This document shows, piece by piece, positions 24,065 to 35,558 of a stretch of DNA of 64,000 bases (its first letter is position 1; every line of letters begins with the position of its first letter). A program made the position numbers and the translations under genes. The stretch is taken from assembly GCF_003573695.1 (NCBI RefSeq), contig NW_020650859.1, positions 992,001 to 1,056,000 of the forward strand. The letters are read 5' to 3'. Source of the DNA: Papaver somniferum. Lineage: Eukaryota; Streptophyta; Magnoliopsida; Ranunculales; Papaveraceae. The notes under the pieces are model-generated. The model had not been told where the DNA came from. It saw only the letters and a program-made list of their open reading frames with translations, and made no database searches.

Positions 24065-24739
24065 ATGGATGTACCCATCATTGGGCTTAATCAGTGCCTT
24101 GGACCTAGACATTTTAGAGCTGTACTTTGCTATCGTCTTGGTATCCCATTGTTTGTTGAGAATGGCTTGTGCCCAAGTTGTAATAAGACCATGGACATCT
24201 TTGGTGATCATGCACTTCATTGTGCTAAGGATATAGTCCCCAAGTTTCGACATGATATTGTTCGTGATGTAGTCGTCGACATTTGCTTCAAAGCTAGTGT
24301 GCCTGCTCGTAAGGAAGTTTCTTTGGGATTTCTGACGAATGATGACAAAGAGCTGAAACCTGCTGATATTCTTGTGCTTAACTGGGAAGACGGAAAGGAT
24401 GTTTGTATGGATGTCACTGGTGTTTCGCCCTTCGCAGGTGATGGAATTCGCTCTTTCGTCCCAGGGAAAGCTATATCTAATGCGGTTTCACGTAAACACT
24501 CTAAATACTTGGACAAGTGTATTTCACATGGCCATGGATTGAGTGTTTTGGCTTTCTCTACTCTAGGAGAGTTGGGTGAGGATACTTTGTGTTTTTTCAA
24601 GCGTCTGAAGAATTGTTTAGTTAGTAACGACGCTAGTAGTGGTTTTGGTAGCTTTATTTTTCATAGATTAGGCGTTGCTATTCAAAAAGGTGTTGGAGCC
24701 CAGCTTGTTACTAGGTTACCAACCAAAAGCTTTGTATAA
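24065..24739 (+). pseudogene. C-terminal zinc knuckle and RLE section
   Basis: A 224-codon piece, in frame with the RT section but separated from it by the TGA at 24,032. It contains the C-X2-C-X9-H-X3-C knuckle (CPSCNKTMDIFGDHALHC), the RHDIVRDV basic block and the putative nuclease core KPADILVLNWEDGKDVCMDV. In R2-like elements this module cleaves the target DNA. The end IQKGVGAQLVTRLP is shared with the minus-strand fragment at 19.8 kb, so the true C-terminus is probably here. Confidence 0.8.
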
Positions 24740-25430
24740 TGATTTCTATAATATAAGTCAATCAATTTTATGATTTTTAAACAATGTCAATACTGATTAT
24801 TATTAATATTATATTTACTTAAAATAATAATTTAAATAACTTTTTCATTTCAAAAATCACATTTATATTATAATAAAATAATATAGTATTATATTATTAA
24901 TATTATGTTTAAAATAAATAGTATATTATATTTAATTAATTTAGATTAATATTATATTAAATTAATATCATCATATATTAATATTTTAATATATTAATAT
25001 TATATTAATATGCTAATATATTTACTTAATATTATATTATATTTATGTCATATTTAATTAACATTATATTTAAAATTAATTTAAATAATATTATAATACT
25101 TTAAAAACTAATATCACATTTATTAATTTACTATTTATTAAAAAATACACTATTAATGATAGTTAAATTAAAAATTATTTAAAAATAATTAAAAATAATT
25201 TTTTAAAGAAATTCAGTGATTCAGAAATAAATTTACTAATAAATAATATATTATAAATAAATACTTTGATTGAAAAAGATGAATGACCTAATTACAATTT
25301 AATTTCTTAGGTAATTTGAATTCTAGGTAGTGCTGGAGCATAGATTCGGAAGCCCGATTGCCTCTGTCTAAAAGAAAAGTGCCTTAAGTAATTGTCGTTT
25401 CATATAAAATTCACTCACACGCTTTAAGAT
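24740..25430. other. extreme A+T-rich tract
   Basis: From about 24,760 to 25,300 the sequence is nearly all A and T, with repeated AATATTATATTAAAT-like words. No gene. Part may be 3' UTR of the retroelement. The last 100 bases run into the promoter and 5' leader of the splicing gene. Confidence 0.6.
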
Positions 25431-25614
25431 TCGTCATCTCTGTGCGAAGGAAGAGAGAGAGAGAGAGGTTTTTTCTGGAAAACTCAAATGATGCCCTAGA
25501 ATTCTCGCTCGCTCACTCACTCGATTCGATTTACTTCAATCTCAATCAAACCGAAACGAGAATCAAATCTATAATCAAATCCTCTTGGAGATCTCTAAAC
25601 CAAAACCCTAAATC

Positions 25615-28600
25615 ATGTCAGGCGGTTTCTTTAGGGTTCGTTAATTTCAATATCTTTATCTTCGATCTTTGTTTTTTATGGAATTTACGAATCGATTGTT
25701 GATTAATATGATTTGATTGGTGATGTTTGCAGGGGACGTCAGCTGATCAAGATACTCGATTCTCTAATAAACAAGCTAAATTACTTAAATCGCAGAAATT
25801 CGCTCCCGAATTGGATCATCTGGTGAGTGAATACCGATTCATCTTGTAGGTTAACTGTTCGATGAATTGTCTCACTGAATATTTAGGTATAGGGTTTAGT
25901 AGAATTGATATGAATGGTGGTGAGTGATAATAGTTGGGCCTTGCAAGCCCAGCCACCACCAGCATGCATCACTGCAACTCAATGTTAGGGTTTAGTTTTA
26001 TTGATGTATTGTTTTGAATGAATTGTTTAGGTGGACATTAGGAAAGTGAAGATGGATGTTGTTAAACCATGGATTGCTACGCGTGTAACGGAGTTTCTTG
26101 GTTTTGAAGATGAAGTTTTGATTAACTTTATATATGGACTTCTAGATGGAAAGGTACATTGATTTTGTGTTTTTTGCATTGAGATGATTTTGGGTTTATT
26201 TGGTGATCATGTTTTTGTTGGTTTGAGTTAGGAAATTAATGGGAAGGAGGTACAAATCCAGCTTACTGGGTTTATGGAGAAAAACACTGGGAAGTTTATG
26301 AAAGAACTGTGGAATCTACTTCGTAGTGCTGAGCAGAATGCTAGTGGTGTACCTCAGCAGTTCTTGGATGCTAAAGAAGAGGAAATTAAGAAGAAAAAGG
26401 TCAGTTTCTTGGTCCCTTTGGCATAATTTCATAAATTACTTTGATTGTTTATCAGGTGCGTAATATTTGTATTTTCATTTTCATGTATGTGGATTACAGG
26501 AAGAAGCAGATCGGATTACACTTGAGATTCAAAAGAAGAGGGACATTGAGCAAGAGAAGGCTAAGGAGATGGTAAATGATTCATGCTATGTTAAAGTTTA
26601 ATTTCATAGTAGAGTGGTTTTTTGTTTTGACTTTCGTCTGTCTTTGTTTATGACGTTCAGCTTGCTTCTGCAAATTATTTGGGTTCATATCCTTCTTTAC
26701 CTCAAACTACTGTAGGATGGCGAGGTTGATAAAACGAGGTCTCAGAGTGACGGTTTTCATTCCCTTCCGAAGCGTTTGCCGCCCGTAGGCGAAGAGGATA
26801 TAGCATCTGAAGAAAGGAACGGTTCGAGAGGAAACAACAGGTAGGATTTAACAAGTGATCTTTTACAATTAATCCCGCTGGCATGTTTCTGTTTTTGAAT
26901 GAAAGTTTTGCTGCTATTATGGATGTTCTTGTTATTCAGTCAAGCAAGCATTTCGTATGGGCTTATATTTTCTATCCATTTGTGAATGCTTCAATTATTG
27001 ATTTACGTGGCTATCACTTTTTTGAACTTTCGTAATCAGTTGTCACATATGAACCACGAAAAATAATAATAATAAATTGGTAGTACACTTCCAACTAGAT
27101 TGTATGCAAATATCAGTAGATACCTTACTTTTAACTTGCTCAGAAGACTATCAGTAGATCTAATAAATTTTGTTTCAGCATGTAGGAGATTTTCATCATT
27201 GAGATTCTAATCATTTGCTTGTAGCCACTGCTGTCATGAGGTAAAAGATGTATTGGTTTTGGTTGGTTGCAAGTTCAAATGGGAAAATGTTTATGTTGAG
27301 TTACTGTACTGAACCTCTATTAGCCAATACATATTTCAGAGACTAAGTGATTTTAATCTCTGTTCACAGGCTCTCTAGATCTCCACATTCAGCTCAACGT
27401 GGCCTTTCACCTAAATTGTACTCTCTCTCTCTCTCTCAGATAAACTATACAACAGATATACGTTATTTTTATACACGTGTGTAGGTCTTCATGAGTATGA
27501 TAGGAAATGCTTTTTCTTGTATTCTCTTCCTTTAAATCATATTCTCAGCCCCGACACTAACTTAAAACAACTGTCTTTCTTTCCAGTGCGTAAAATGGCT
27601 ATTGAATGGCATCCTTTGATTTTATAAGTATAATGGTTATTGAGTGATTGAGTAAGAAAGTAGAGAGGATAGGGTGGTGAATCTGGTGATGCATTCCATA
27701 AAGGGAGACCTGACATCCAATTTCTCTATTAGGATTATCTCGTCAGTTAGTTGTCATATCCATCATCCTACAAAAACTACAACCCACTCTAGGACCTCCA
27801 ACACTCTCAAATCAGATCATTCAGAAAAAAGACACTACAGATGATCTCTTTGGAAGACGACCAATATCTTCCCTGTGTTTGTGATTGACTTTTTTAGAAA
27901 AACTGTCAATATCTTGAGAAGCTTATCTTTTTGGTGTCAAAATAAGATAGGTACTTATGTCGCTTCTTTTCTTGGTGTGGTCAGCCCTAAGGTTACTAGA
28001 TCGACATGTCATGGGAAATTTAAAGCTCCTTTATGGTTGAGATAATAAATTTTGTTGGGTTCTTTGATCTAGTTAGAGTATATCAGTCTGCTCAATGCTG
28101 TTTCTTGTGCCGTGTTAGTGCATGGCAGCTTCATAGATGTTTTACTTTTGGCTAATAGATAAACCTTTTGAAGTGGTAGGAAGCAATCGAGGAGCATTTC
28201 TAGATCCCCTCCACGCAGGCGCTCTATTTCTCCTGATAGGCGATATCGTTCTCCAATTAAACGTTCCATATCTCCTCGTCGCAGGCCGTCACCACGGAGA
28301 CATCGATCCCCTCTGAGACGGCGATCTCCTTACTCAAGACGTAGATCGACATCACGTTCATGGCGCAGATCTCGCTCCCCTGCTCGGCGCAGATCTCCCT
28401 CCCCTGCTCGGCGCAGATCTCCCTCCCCTGCTCGGCGCAGATCTCCCTCCCCTGCTCGGCGCAGATCTCCCTCCCCTGCTCGACGCAGATCCCCTTCTCC
28501 TGTGAGACGCAGATCCCCCATTCCTGTGCGTCGTAGATCGCCATCTCCTGTGCGACGTCGTTCTCCACCTCCAATGCGCCGGAGGTCCCCTTCACCTCGC

Positions 28601-30716
28601 CGGCGCAGATCTCCATCACCTTTTCAAAGAAGATCTCGTAGAAGATCACCAACTCCTCGACGCAGATCCCCTTCTCCCTTTCGGCGTAGGTCACCATCTC
28701 CTTTAGGAAGCATATCACCTCCTCATAGGTCACCATCTCCAATATCACCTAAAGAGAGCAGAAGATCACCAATGGGATCTCTCCAACAAAGAAACAGGTA
28801 CACTGTACCATATCATGTTTGCAGAAATAATGTTTAGCAAGTTCTTTTCCATCATCATGTTTCTGATTAACATGTGTATGTTCAGGAGTTGTAGTCCATA
28901 TAGAAGCAGGAGTCCTGCATATCGAAGTCGTAGGAGCTTGAGCAGGGATCGTGAGATTCAAACTAATGGCGTGGGTTCTAAAACAAATCGAGATGATTAT
29001 CCATCTCAAAGGTTGGTCTATTTACGTTTTCACAATAATTTTCTGACAGTTCGTGATGTGTTTTTTCTAATATCTCATTCACTAATTAACTGTATCATCT
29101 TTGGTCAGGGTTCGTGGGAGAAGGTCACCAGTTCGGCATACCCCTGAGAGGGAGGAGGTTAAATTGTCTGATCAGGAGCACAAGGCATTGGATCCTGTGT
29201 CACGTAGACCACAAGTTTCTTTGAGGTCACCACAGAGGGAACCAAGAAAGCAAAGTGGTGGTCAGCGCAAGGCACCTGTTCGGTTGCATTCACCGGAAAA
29301 ATCTCCGAGTGGGTCAGAGTCCCCACCGCCTAAGAGGAAAGTGATTTCTGGGGATGACAAGAGGTCAGTATCGTTGCTTTACATCGGTAGCTTTTTATTC
29401 ATCATTTAATTCTGTATCTCAGCTTACAAATTTACTTAATTATTTGAAGGACCTTTAGTCCATCAGAGAGTCCTCTCAGGGTAAAACGAGAACAGAGAAA
29501 TCGTGCTGAAAGTGCAAGTCCTGTGAGGCAGATAAGAGATCACGGTGCTCGTCACCGTGGTAGTCCAGAAACTAGTGGCGATGAAGATACGAGTCATGCC
29601 AGGTTCGATTTGTTTAGGGTTTGTCTTTCGTTTTTTTATTTTCTTGTTTTTCTGTTTTGTTTCTTTGCATTTATTTACCGATGCTGTCATTGTCTTGTTT
29701 TAGGAGGAATGCACGTCTTTCTCCTCGAAAAAGAACCAGGCTTTCGCCTGCAGCTGCTTCAAAGAACATGCATGACGAAGAGTATTCTCCTGAAGATTCT
29801 GCTCGAGATCAGCCTGGTGATGCACGGAGTCGTCATGCAGATAATGTAGAATCTAGAAAGAAGGATCGTGATTTTAAGAGGTCCATACTCACCGAAGTTG
29901 TTTACTTTTCTTTTTTAGCGTTTCTTGTGGTTATATTTTCCATGATTTGCAAATTATATTGTAATTGTATTGACCTATTTCTAGCACACAACTCTTAGTA
30001 ACTTTGCTTTTTCTCAAAATTTTCCTGGCAGTGAGAAAGCTTCTGTGATTGCTGAACGTCCTGGAAGGAATACTCAAAATATATCATCACACAGTTCAGA
30101 CGTAGTTGACTATGGGCATGGAAGGGTTGAGGATGAAAAGTCTAAGTTGGATGTCATCCCTGATGAACAAACGGGTAGCAAGAAGCGGTCTCGCTCAAGC
30201 AATTTGGAAGGCGATGAACAAGGTGACAAACTAGAAGCTTTGCAGAAACCAACAAAAAGGGTTGACCATCAGATAGCCACATCTGATTCTGATTCCGAGG
30301 AAAATGAGAAGTATAGGATAGGTGGAGTTGACAAGAGAAAAGAGAAGGAATCAGAGAGGCATCAAATGGCTTCTGGTGATGATGCCAGTGATGATTCTCA
30401 AATCGATACCAAGAAGGATGCAAAGAGAAGAAGGAAAGAAGAAAAGAAGTTGCGGAAAGAAGAGAAGCGCAGGCGTCGTGAAGAGCGCCACCGGAAAAAG
30501 GAAGAACGTCGTGCAGGCAGGCTAAAATCCAAGTCTAAGGATACAGTGCCTTCAGATACAAAGAAAACCCAGAAGTTTGGTGATGATAATGTTGCTTTGA
30601 GGAGGGAGTCTCATCTAAGTGTCACTGAAGAAGATATTGATCCAAAGCAACATGAAATTGAGCTGCGAAAGAGGGCTCTTGAGTCGCTCAGAGCAAAGAA
30701 AGCCGTCAACCCCTAA
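25615..30716 (+). CDS. SRRM1: PWI and RS-domain splicing protein (SRRM1-like)
   Basis: Nuclear splicing co-activator of the SRm160 (SRRM1) type, which bridges exon-bound SR proteins and snRNPs. Thirteen exons are inferred, all with GT-AG and continuous phase: 25,615-25,635; 25,733-25,822; 26,031-26,153; 26,232-26,399; 26,500-26,571; 26,716-26,840; 27,370-27,417; 28,180-28,797; 28,886-29,011; 29,109-29,363; 29,450-29,602; 29,704-29,880; 30,032-30,716. They give 886 aa. The start MSGGFFRGTSADQDTRFSNK matches the conserved N-terminus of the family. The PWI fold lies at about residues 35-128 (KPWI at 49-52; RVTEFLGFEDEVLINFIYGL). The middle is a long RS domain (RRRSPSPA repeats), followed by a Lys/Arg/Glu-rich coiled segment near the C-terminus. 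A GA-rich 5' leader precedes the ATG. Expression is probably broad, but the sequence does not show this. Confidence 0.93.
27420..27441 (+). repeat. CT microsatellite beside a splice donor
   Basis: A (CT)n run starts two bases after the inferred donor of the 48-nt exon 7 of the splicing gene (AAATT|GTACTCTCTCT). A pyrimidine run this close to a donor could attract polypyrimidine-tract-binding proteins and make exon 7 variable. That effect is inference. Confidence 0.6.
28358..28490 (+). repeat. 24-bp tandem repeat in the RS-domain exon
   Basis: Five or so nearly identical units of CGGCGCAGATCTCCCTCCCCTGCT encode RRRSPSPA inside exon 8. Flanking, more diverged units continue the pattern to about 28,690. 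The low divergence of the central units points to recent expansion by slippage or unequal exchange. On the opposite strand the same period creates spurious ORFs (28,257-28,748 and 28,330-28,521). Confidence 0.9.
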
Positions 30717-32915
30717 ATTGCTTAGTGCCCTCTTGGAACATCTGATCTTATTTTCTCTTTACTTTTCTAGTTTATGCTAAATCATTATCTTTCAGTAGGG
30801 TTACTTTTTTCTTATAGCATAGGACAATTCAGTGTTTCAGTGTGATTGTCTGTCTGATATAGTGTTGCTTGCTTAATGTAGTCTGTTTTTACTGGTGGCA
30901 GCTTGAACTGGTATATGAAGATTTCCTGAGCTATTCTCTTGATGTGCAAGTTAGTCCACCTTGGCTAGGTATGCTATCCCTTTTTAGGGAATTTGTTTCT
31001 TTCATTTTATGCTAGTGGTTGTTTTACCACAGCATTTTCATTAGAATGCTGTCTATGACTCTTTATGTAATCGGAGATATTAGTTATCGGTGTTAAAGTA
31101 ACCTATGTGCATTCTAATGTTTATATGTTGTATTATGAGTGTTTTCGCATATGCTTATTACCAGAATGCTGATTCAGTTTTCTGGGAGTTACAGAAACAT
31201 TAATATTACTAGAAAAGAACCTGAAGGTCTTGGCAGTTTTGTTTAAATCTTTTGATTTGGTACTAAATGAGGTTTGTGGTTGATTGGTAGATGAGAATAC
31301 TTGCAAGTAGGTGACTTGGTTGAGCAGGCCTAATGCAGAACTACTTTTGAACATCGTGAATCAGGTGAAATGTCCGAACATGCTTTATGGACTTCTTATA
31401 GACGGAAGGGTTTAGTATCTATGGATAAAATCTGTACATGTCAATAATGTTGTTGTTACATTTTATTTTGGTTTTACCTTTATGTTTTAATATTTTGGTT
31501 TCTGACCCTTCCTGTCATGATGTTAGCTGTTTAAATCTTCATTGTTGATGTCCACTGTATTCTTTGTTTTAAAATTAAAATATCTTTCATTTGAGAACTG
31601 ACTGAAGTAAATACCGTTGCTTTTCTTATTAAGGAGTTGACTCTCTTGCCACATGCTTTGAATGATCATTTGTTGAGATACCCATACAAGACGTCAACTT
31701 TTTTAGTATAGGAATTTGTGTGATGTAGTTTATTTAGTTCGTCAGTTCATTTGCTACCATACATTGGAAGAATTTGCTGATGATGCAGGAGTGTTTAGGG
31801 AGACTATGTTGTTCCACTCTTGACCTGTCAGCTATAGTTGATTACAGAATGCTGAACGTGCTTTAGCGCATTGTTTTTGTGTGTGAGTTTTGACTTCTGA
31901 GCTTATGGAATCCTCGTAGTCTTCATCTTCTTTTTTCAATTTATCTTTTTGATAATTCTGCAAGCTCTGAAAAGACCCTACTGCATTACGAGATTGTCAG
32001 GTAGTTGGGTGTCCTTGTTTTGCAGTTCCTCTTAGGGTGGCACAATATCTTTTGTTCCTTTCTTGTTATGTAATGTCTGTACAGTTATGCTGAAATAGGT
32101 TTGGTACTTTTACAGTGATGTGGTTCATTCCACTACAAGTGAGAAATCATCCCAAAATTGTTGGAAATGAGCAGTGATATTTGTCATACAAGTGTTCCTA
32201 GGAGTTATGCTCCTACAGTCCCTTATCATCATAGTAAAGCTATTTCATACTTGGGCCTCCGGAAACTGTTAAAAAATATTTGACAGCTTGAGCTATTCTG
32301 TCATCAGATTATACCTGTATCAGCTTCCATATGTTTCTTTGGAAATGCATTCTCCCTGAAATGCAGTATCTATGCTAGTATTAGTTTTCACATGTCAAAA
32401 TAATCCTGACCATGTGTGCGCTTGATAAGAACTTATCCAGTTGGATATAAATTCAAGCATGGTGAATAGAGCCTCAGATGCAGGTGTGATAACTAAATGT
32501 GGTTCGAGAAATCCAGGTCTCTGTTAAATTAGCATAACAACTTAGTTGTGTTAGCAGCATTTACTGGATAGTGAACTTTCCAATTTGCTTAATCTCCCAT
32601 TTCTTGACAAAGGGTGGCAACTAAATTATATCCATTCAGTAAAACTCACTGAAGAAAACAAAAAACTATAAATAGGAAAACATCATGTTTTCTGGATAAA
32701 ACTTAGCTGATGTGTTTGAATCTCATTGGTTCATCTATCCTCTTCCCAATCCAAATAAGCATAACATATCATAGACCACATGTTCACATTTTCCTCTGTT
32801 CCAATGAAAAAGAATAATGGAAAACAAAAACAAGAAAAGAGAAAAAAAAATCAGTGTGGAAGGAAATAGGAATTACAGTCTGCAGAGGAAGTGAGATTGT
32901 ATTTGTTCCCCATTC
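30717..32915. other. 3' UTR of splicing gene and intergenic
   Basis: No further exon or domain was recognised. The first few hundred bases should be 3' UTR and the last few hundred the PTAC16 promoter. The minus-strand ORF at 31,133-31,354 has no family resemblance. Confidence 0.5.
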
Positions 32916-34974
32916 ATGGCTCCCAGTCTCACTTCAAACTCATTTCTCCTCACTACTCCGCCTCGTTCGAAGCAGCTCTCAGCCAGGAGCTACAGATTGA
33001 CTGTTTTTGCTAAAGGGTCAGGACCCTTGTCTAAATTCAGCCTCGGCAAAAAAGAGAATGGAAGTGAGGATGAATCTTACAAGCCGAGCAATGGAAAGAA
33101 AAATTTCTTTTTCGACCTCAGCAAGATTAATCCGGACATGAAGTCTTTAATTCCAGTTGTGAGCAAGCCAGCTTCAGGTTTGTCATTCGGAAACTCAAGG
33201 CGTAAGGATGGTAATTCGGTGTTTGTTGCTGGTGCAACTGGGCAAGCTGGAGTCCGCATTGCACAAACATTATTGCGCAAAGGGTTCACGGTCAGGGCGG
33301 CCGTTCCTGATCTTGGTGCAGCTCAAGAACTAGCTCGTTTGGCTGCTGCTTACAAGGTTAGTTAACAATCCCTACATTTTCATATTAGATAGAAAATCTG
33401 CAAGTGTCAGGTTATAATTCTTGCTTAATTGAGATCAATTACCACCTCAGATCATCTCCGCTGAGGAATCAAAACGACTCAATGCTGTTGCATCAACCTT
33501 TAGTGATTCGGAATCCATTGCAAAGGCTATGGGCAATGCCACCAAAGTTGTAGTCACAGTTGGCCCTTCAGAGAATGGGCCTTCCGCCGAGGTCACCCTC
33601 GAAGATGCTCTACTAGTTGTTCGAGCCTCTCAACTAGCTGGTGCTAACCACGTTGCCATAATCTATGACGGGACCACAGGAGGGGCATCTTCCAATAACG
33701 TTCTAAATGGCATATCTTCGTTCTTCAACAATTTTTTCTCGAGAGCTCAATCATTAAACATGACAGAGTTTGTGGAGGAGTTGGTGGATACAAATGTGAA
33801 CTACACCCTCATAAAGACCAAACTGACAGAAGATTACTCTCTGGAGAATTCTTATAATGTCGTTATATCAAACGAAGGAACCTCTACCAGTCAGAAGAGC
33901 GACAGCAAATGTAATGTATGCGAAGAAACTTTGTAGGAAAGATGATATAATATGATTAAGCTAACATTGAATTCACAACTGTGAAGTAATTTTCTCATTT
34001 TTTATATATGATGCTGAAATGTAGGTATCTACGAGCCAGATTGCATCCTTGGTGGCTGATGTTTTCACAAATACAGCTGTAGCAGAAAATAAGGTAACTT
34101 GCTCAATTACGCCCCATCTAACGCATTTCTGCAATAGGAAAATACATATATAGATTATCGAAACACTGCACAATAATTCACTCTTTACGGTGGTTAGAGT
34201 TGAGTAGTGGGCTTAATGGGGTTATATGCAGGTGGTTGAAGTTTCTACAGACCCCTCGGCAGCATTGAAGTCCACAAACGAACTCTTCAGGTAACAACTG
34301 CATCTTACAGATGATGAGAAATGGGTTTTTAGGTGTACATTTCGAATCAAAATGGAAAACACTTACTGAGCCAAAAAAAAAAAAAAAAAGAAGAAAAGGA
34401 AAACAATACATGAAGTTTGAATTTCATTTTATAAAATCTTTGTAGTGCTATTCCTGAGGATGGAAGGAGAAAAGCGAAAGCAGAAGCATTAACTAAGGCA
34501 AAAGCAGAGGAAGAAGCAATAATAGCTGCTGCGAGAGCTAGTGAAGCATCTGAGGCTGCTAAGAAACTTACAGAAGAAGTGCAGAAGCTATCAGAGCAAG
34601 AAGCTCGAGCGTCAAGTCTTGCCAAAGATGCCAAAGAAAAAGCTGAGGCTGCAGGGGCTTCAATGGAAAGCTTTATGAATAAAGCAAAAGGCATTAGTTC
34701 AGGTTTGTCATGGGACAAATTGAGTTCACAAATTGCAACTGCTGTTCAAAATAAGGCCGAGGACTTAAACACCCCGGTCGCTACTGTACGGGGCCAAGCC
34801 AAGGCTCGAAACTTACCAGCTCAAAAAGCTGTTGTCAAACAATCAAAACCAAAAGCAGCAGTGGCATCATTTAGGCAATCGAAGCCAAAAGTGGAACAAA
34901 ATGAAGTTAAAAAGGAGGAGAGGAAGATTTTTGGAGGCTTGTTCAAGCAAGAAACAATCTACATGGACGACTGA
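32916..34974 (+). CDS. PTAC16: plastid transcriptionally active protein 16
   Basis: Chloroplast nucleoid/thylakoid protein found in the plastid transcriptionally active chromosome and known as a phosphoprotein; its enzyme activity is not established. Five exons are inferred: 32,916-33,356; 33,451-33,915; 34,025-34,093; 34,232-34,290; 34,446-34,974, giving 520 aa, close to the Arabidopsis protein. The start MAPSLTSNSFLLTTPPRSK is a Ser/Thr-rich transit peptide almost identical in layout to the known orthologue. Residues about 101-115 form a Rossmann GxxGxxG (VAGATGQAGVRIAQ), so an NAD(P)-binding atypical SDR-like fold is expected. The C-terminal third is an Ala/Lys/Glu-rich coiled coil (EALTKAKAEEEAIIAAARAS), followed by VATVRGQAKARNLP and the conserved end GGLFKQETIYMDD. 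A poly-A tract of about 17 nt lies in the last intron (34,373-34,389). Confidence 0.96.
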
Positions 34975-35255
34975 GTCGACCGATCAATATTTTGTTGTTA
35001 TCACCTGTCAAGTATTAACATTGTTCAGTAAATTTGAAGAAATGTTGTTTTTTAAAGCCTGAGCTTTTCAGCTCTGTGGTGGTTACATTTGAAACCTCAC
35101 AGTTTTTCTTGGCCGCACTCTAATTAGTTGCCACATCCTGTCACAGTAGTGATGTCATTGTTCAACCAATATAAAAAGATAATGCATTAAAATATCATGA
35201 CGTTATCCATTTCTTTTTAGATTCCAAAGCTTTAAACAATCAGCCTGTATCATAT

Positions 35256-35459
35256 CAGTGACCAGAGTTCGAAACTAGTGACCTAAGTTCAAACCTCGTC
35301 AGCAACAAATTCAAGAAAAGAGCTTGAACAATGGAAAACCAGTTTATCTGATTCGCTATGATACGAGTGACCTGAGCTCAAAACTCGTCAACACCAAATT
35401 TTTTACTGCTAAAAAAAAAAAACTTAAACAATGAAAAAAGAGTTTATCTGATTCGCTAC
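35256..35459. repeat. tandem duplication, 89-bp unit, SINE-like
   Basis: Two diverged units (35,277-35,365 and 35,366-35,459) share AGTGACCTRAGYTCAAA.CTCGTCARCA and the end AGTTTATCTGATTCGCTA, with a partial third at 35,256. The GAGTTCGAAACT words resemble a tRNA-type B box, so a decayed SINE is possible. A related phrase (GGAGTTCGAAATTCTTCAACACCGAAAATTTT) occurs at about 36,918-36,950. They lie just 3' of the AHL gene. Confidence 0.6.
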
Positions 35460-35558
35460 TGCTTTCTGTGGCTGTTTACGAGTATGGATCTCCCCAAAAG
35501 GGGAAAACTTGCAGTTGCAATGATAAATAAGTGATTTCTTCTGGTGTTGTGAAATGAA

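Larger units (their letters stand above)
21590..24739 (+). mobile_element. near-intact RLE-type non-LTR retroelement
   Basis: One frame runs from 21,590 to 24,739 (1,050 codons) with only two interruptions, TAA at 22,322 and TGA at 24,032. Order: a Cys/His-rich N-terminus (CCRCMHFHGWKKACKG), a spacer (PHKCRLAFMRTLK), then reverse transcriptase with GRDGLRAQHM, SMMLIDFSNAFNMV, GVQQGDPLGPLLFAL and the catalytic YLDDG (about 23,220). The C-terminal part has a CCHC-like knuckle (C-X2-C-X9-H-X3-C, CPSCNK...GDHALHC), then RHDIVRDV and KPADILVLNWEDGKDVCMDV. The last matches the (R/K)PD-X12-D layout of restriction-like endonucleases of R2/R4-type elements. No APE endonuclease or RNase H was seen. The 3' flank is extremely A+T-rich. 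A relative lies at 19.8-20.7 kb. No lineage name is assigned. Confidence 0.85.

Noticed and set aside
28257..28748. Minus-strand repeat protein (EGREICAEQ / GEGDLRRA repeats)
   Set aside because: Antisense reading of the 24-bp RS-domain repeats inside exon 8 of the splicing gene.
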